NCBI GenBank assembly: GCA_904501735.1
Contig: CAJGBY010000009.1
Location: 25,970 to 89,969 of the forward strand
DNA from: an uncultured Muribaculaceae bacterium
GTDB taxonomy: Bacteria > Bacteroidota > Bacteroidia > Bacteroidales > Muribaculaceae
Length of the DNA stretch: 64,000 nucleotides
Direction of reading: 5' to 3'
Shown here: one piece after another, positions 62,191-64,000 of the stretch
Numbering within the stretch: position 1 is the first letter of the stretch
Layout of the letters: each line of letters opens with the position of its first letter
The notes under the pieces: generated by a model
Seen by the model: the letters and a program-made list of their open reading frames with translations, nothing else
Databases searched by the model: none
Told to the model about the DNA's origin: nothing
Position numbers and translations under genes: made by a program

Positions 62191-63054
62191 TTATATAACA
62201 TATGGCTGACATGTAAAGACTCTCAAGAGTTCTTCATCGCCATTATAGACTTCAACAGTAACCGTAAATAATCCTCTTGTTAAAAAAGTTATTTTAGCAA
62301 TGTGTGGAAATTCATCACATTCCAAAGTGGCTTTTCCAAGAGCAACTGCATCTGCTCCATCATCTTGTTCTTCAGAAATAGTCCAAACATAAATATATTT
62401 TTCATCCATTTCAAATTCTTCAGATTCATTGGGGAAAAACTCATATTCACGATTTCGTAAATAATCTCCAGAGCCAGGCATCAAAACTCCCACAATATCC
62501 TCTGGTTCCTCTGGTTCTACAGGAGTATCAGGTTCCGAATCAGGGGTTGGCGTTTCATTCCGCTTATAATAGCAGCGTTGTACATTACTTCCAAACGGAA
62601 CATACTCAGGCGCATGCTCCATAAGAGGACCATCACCCCACTTTGACATATACCATGAACGATTTATCCAACTTTTTATCGCAGAATGCTCTGCTATTGG
62701 ATAATAAATCACAGTAGCTTCATCAGATGTTGTTTGAGTATACGAACCATCTTCCCAATATGTAGGTACATCAGAATTATTTAACCAACATTCTCTATTT
62801 AGTTCATAATTATTTTGCATATGCCATGCATAGCTATGACTATTGTATCGATTTGAAGCACTACCTCTACATATAGCATTGGGATAATCAACTTTTACTG
62901 ACTCAGTCAAATTATATATATAATCGGCATTGTGCTCATCACGATATGTTACCATAATTGTACTTCCATTAGGAGTATAGATTATGCCATATGAATCAGC
63001 AAATGCTGAAAAAGTTACACATATTGCAACAACTAATATCTTAATACGTTTCAT
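62191..63054 (-). CDS. Secreted protein with a cysteine-peptidase-like domain and Ig-like C-terminus
   Basis: The 287-residue protein has a signal peptide (about 1-19). Residues about 60-160 read NSHSYAWHM, CWLNNSDVPTYWEDGSYT, AEHSAIKSW and SKWGDGPLMEHAPEYVP. I know similar secreted Bacteroidales proteins with NCHSYAW in place of NSHSYAW, where the Cys and the later His look like a thiol-hydrolase pair. Here that Cys is Ser72, while His123 remains. A Pro/Glu linker (about 173-190) leads to an Ig/PKD-like domain ending FTCQPYVI. It lies 6 bp after the next upstream gene. Confidence 0.6.
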   Translation of the reverse strand: MKRIKILVVAICVTFSAFADSYGIIYTPNGSTIMVTYRDEHNADYIYNLTESVKVDYPNAICRGSASNRYNSHSYAWHMQNNYELNRECWLNNSDVPTYWEDGSYTQTTSDEATVIYYPIAEHSAIKSWINRSWYMSKWGDGPLMEHAPEYVPFGSNVQRCYYKRNETPTPDSEPDTPVEPEEPEDIVGVLMPGSGDYLRNREYEFFPNESEEFEMDEKYIYVWTISEEQDDGADAVALGKATLECDEFPHIAKITFLTRGLFTVTVEVYNGDEELLRVFTCQPYVI

Positions 63055-63060
63055 ACAATC

Positions 63061-63822
63061 TTATTTTGAATAAATTATTCTAGAAATTTCTCTTATTTCT
63101 TCTATATCTCTTGTTCTTCCACCAACTTTTAAAAAATGGTTAAGTTTTTTCGTATTAGAATTATCAAGATCTTTCAGCCTTTCAAGTTTAATTTGAGAAC
63201 TTATTAAAAGAGATTTAGATATAATCGGTGTTATTGTATAATTTTTATCCACAAGTTTTTGCTCATATTTAACATTTGTAACATTTTCTAATCTACTCAC
63301 ATATTTATCAGAATATAAATCTACAAATTCTTTAGAAGCAATTACAAGTTCCACAAATCCAATATTCAATGGTTTTATTATAGTGCGATATGAGGCGAAA
63401 GGATTATGATCTCTATTATATTTATTGTAAGTCATATCATAACTTTCATAAAAATCTAGTATCTTTTGCGACGCGTCATCTCGTTTTTTTAATTCCTGAA
63501 AACCATTAAAGTTATCTATAATGATTTTCGCACCTTTCAAATGATTATTATAATAAATATAGTTATTAGCCAACGGGTGGTTCATACATAATGCCACAAG
63601 GGTATCAGTAGGAATTTCCTTTAATAACTCTTCAGGAATCTGTGTAGCTTCCATCATTTCCTCAAATGACATAAATGTTTTCCACACTTCGGGATTTGTT
63701 ACTGAATCATACGAAAACATCTGATTATTGTTATTGTTCACAGCCGTTTTTTGATAAACAACATCTTCGGCACATGCTCCTAACAACACGATTGTTAAAA
63801 GAAAGAACACAATTTTCTTCAT
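63061..63822 (-). CDS. Lipoprotein of unknown function
   Basis: The 253-residue protein has a lipobox (IVLLGACAED). After an Asn-rich stretch the body is helical and charged, with WKTFMSFEEMMEATQIPEELLKEIPTDTLVALCMNHPLANNYIYYNN, a stretch that recurs in small secreted Bacteroidales proteins. No domain name is assigned. It is 6 bp before the cysteine-peptidase-like gene, so the pair is translated together. The mature helical lipoprotein might be an inhibitor or partner of that protein, which is inference only. Confidence 0.6.
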   Translation of the reverse strand: MKKIVFFLLTIVLLGACAEDVVYQKTAVNNNNNQMFSYDSVTNPEVWKTFMSFEEMMEATQIPEELLKEIPTDTLVALCMNHPLANNYIYYNNHLKGAKIIIDNFNGFQELKKRDDASQKILDFYESYDMTYNKYNRDHNPFASYRTIIKPLNIGFVELVIASKEFVDLYSDKYVSRLENVTNVKYEQKLVDKNYTITPIISKSLLISSQIKLERLKDLDNSNTKKLNHFLKVGGRTRDIEEIREISRIIYSK

Positions 63823-63840
63823 ACTTCAATAGTTTTTAGA

Positions 63841-64000
63841 TTATTCATTAATAATAAATTCTCCTTCGTAATAGTCGTCACCAATTTGCACTTCGATAGT
63901 ATAATCATCGGTAGACAGTGAGCCAATAGCAAATGAATGCGATTTGCTCTCAGTATTGCTCACTGATGAATACACCACAACTCCATCACCGTCGTATACA
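63841..64000 (-). CDS. DUF3244-like secreted protein, C-terminal part (truncated by window edge)
   Basis: Fifty-two codons plus stop are visible on the minus strand, from VYDGDGVVVYSS to GEFIINE. The pattern VYDxxGxVVYS, then FAIGSLSTDDYTIEVQIGDDYYEGEF matches the small beta-sandwich DUF3244 family of Bacteroidales secreted proteins. It is the first visible gene of the leftward run and lies 18 bp from the next start. The N-terminus is outside the window. Confidence 0.7.
   Translation of the reverse strand, partial: VYDGDGVVVYSSVSNTESKSHSFAIGSLSTDDYTIEVQIGDDYYEGEFIINE

Overview
The window is 64 kb of a Bacteroidales chromosome. The evidence is the gene content (type IX secretion sorting tails, PorZ-like propeller proteins, a TonB receptor with a DUF4249 lipoprotein, DUF4294, DUF4834, a transmembrane TPR-HTH regulator), the AT-rich leaders, and promoters of the Bacteroidetes form TTTG-N19-TAnnTTTG. 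Tails of the type YYNLQGVKVxNPxxGIFI fit Muribaculaceae or Prevotellaceae-like gut bacteria, but the family cannot be fixed from this window. I saw no tRNA, rRNA, CRISPR array, transposase or complete prophage.

Layout, 0-30 kb. The 3' end of recA (+) is followed by a nearly unbroken run of leftward genes: a WG-repeat protein with a cysteine-rich tail, two exported lipoprotein peptidases (S9A prolyl oligopeptidase, M28), and a secreted chitobiase-C-like repeat protein that faces a secreted starch-binding protein (+) carrying an almost identical sorting tail. Then come phospholipid synthesis (psd, pssA, DUF4834), pheT-yebC, an OMPP1/FadL-like porin, a three-repeat calycin-like protein, an Amidase_3 protein, and a probable operon rdgB / small membrane protein / PorZ-like / acyltransferase / PorZ-like, with leuS upstream.

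30-42 kb. A 592-bp AT-rich gap separates leuS from a TrmH-type methylase, and the gap and its surroundings hold eight TTAT(C/T)AACA nonamers. DUF4294, three micro-ORFs, a WYL regulator and a NamZ/Na+-symporter pair (cell-wall sugar salvage) follow. Next is an AT-rich, probably acquired three-gene cassette (HTH protein, unknown protein, exported protein), a MATE exporter, and a TPR-TM-HTH regulator with a secreted partner. The regulator promoter shares a 31-bp upstream element (30/31 identical, same spacing to the -7 box) with the promoter of the calycin-repeat gene 21 kb away.

42-64 kb. Alkaline phosphatase, mscL, gapA, a C_GCAxxG_C_C protein and pldA lead to an orphan pair made of an acidic protein and a phage-type major capsid-like protein with no other phage genes. 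A Sel1-repeat protein, shikimate kinase, RNase H, a GT9 glycosyltransferase, a small lipoprotein, lysS and pgi follow. The window ends in a leftward outer-membrane locus: DUF4249 lipoprotein, TonB receptor, two lipoproteins, a secreted protein that may have lost a catalytic Cys, and a truncated DUF3244-like gene.

The most distinctive items are the orphan capsid pair, the shared promoter element, the two PorZ-like genes around an acyltransferase, and the nonamer cluster that could mark an origin. Coordinates, motifs and spacings were read by eye; family names come from recognition without database searches.
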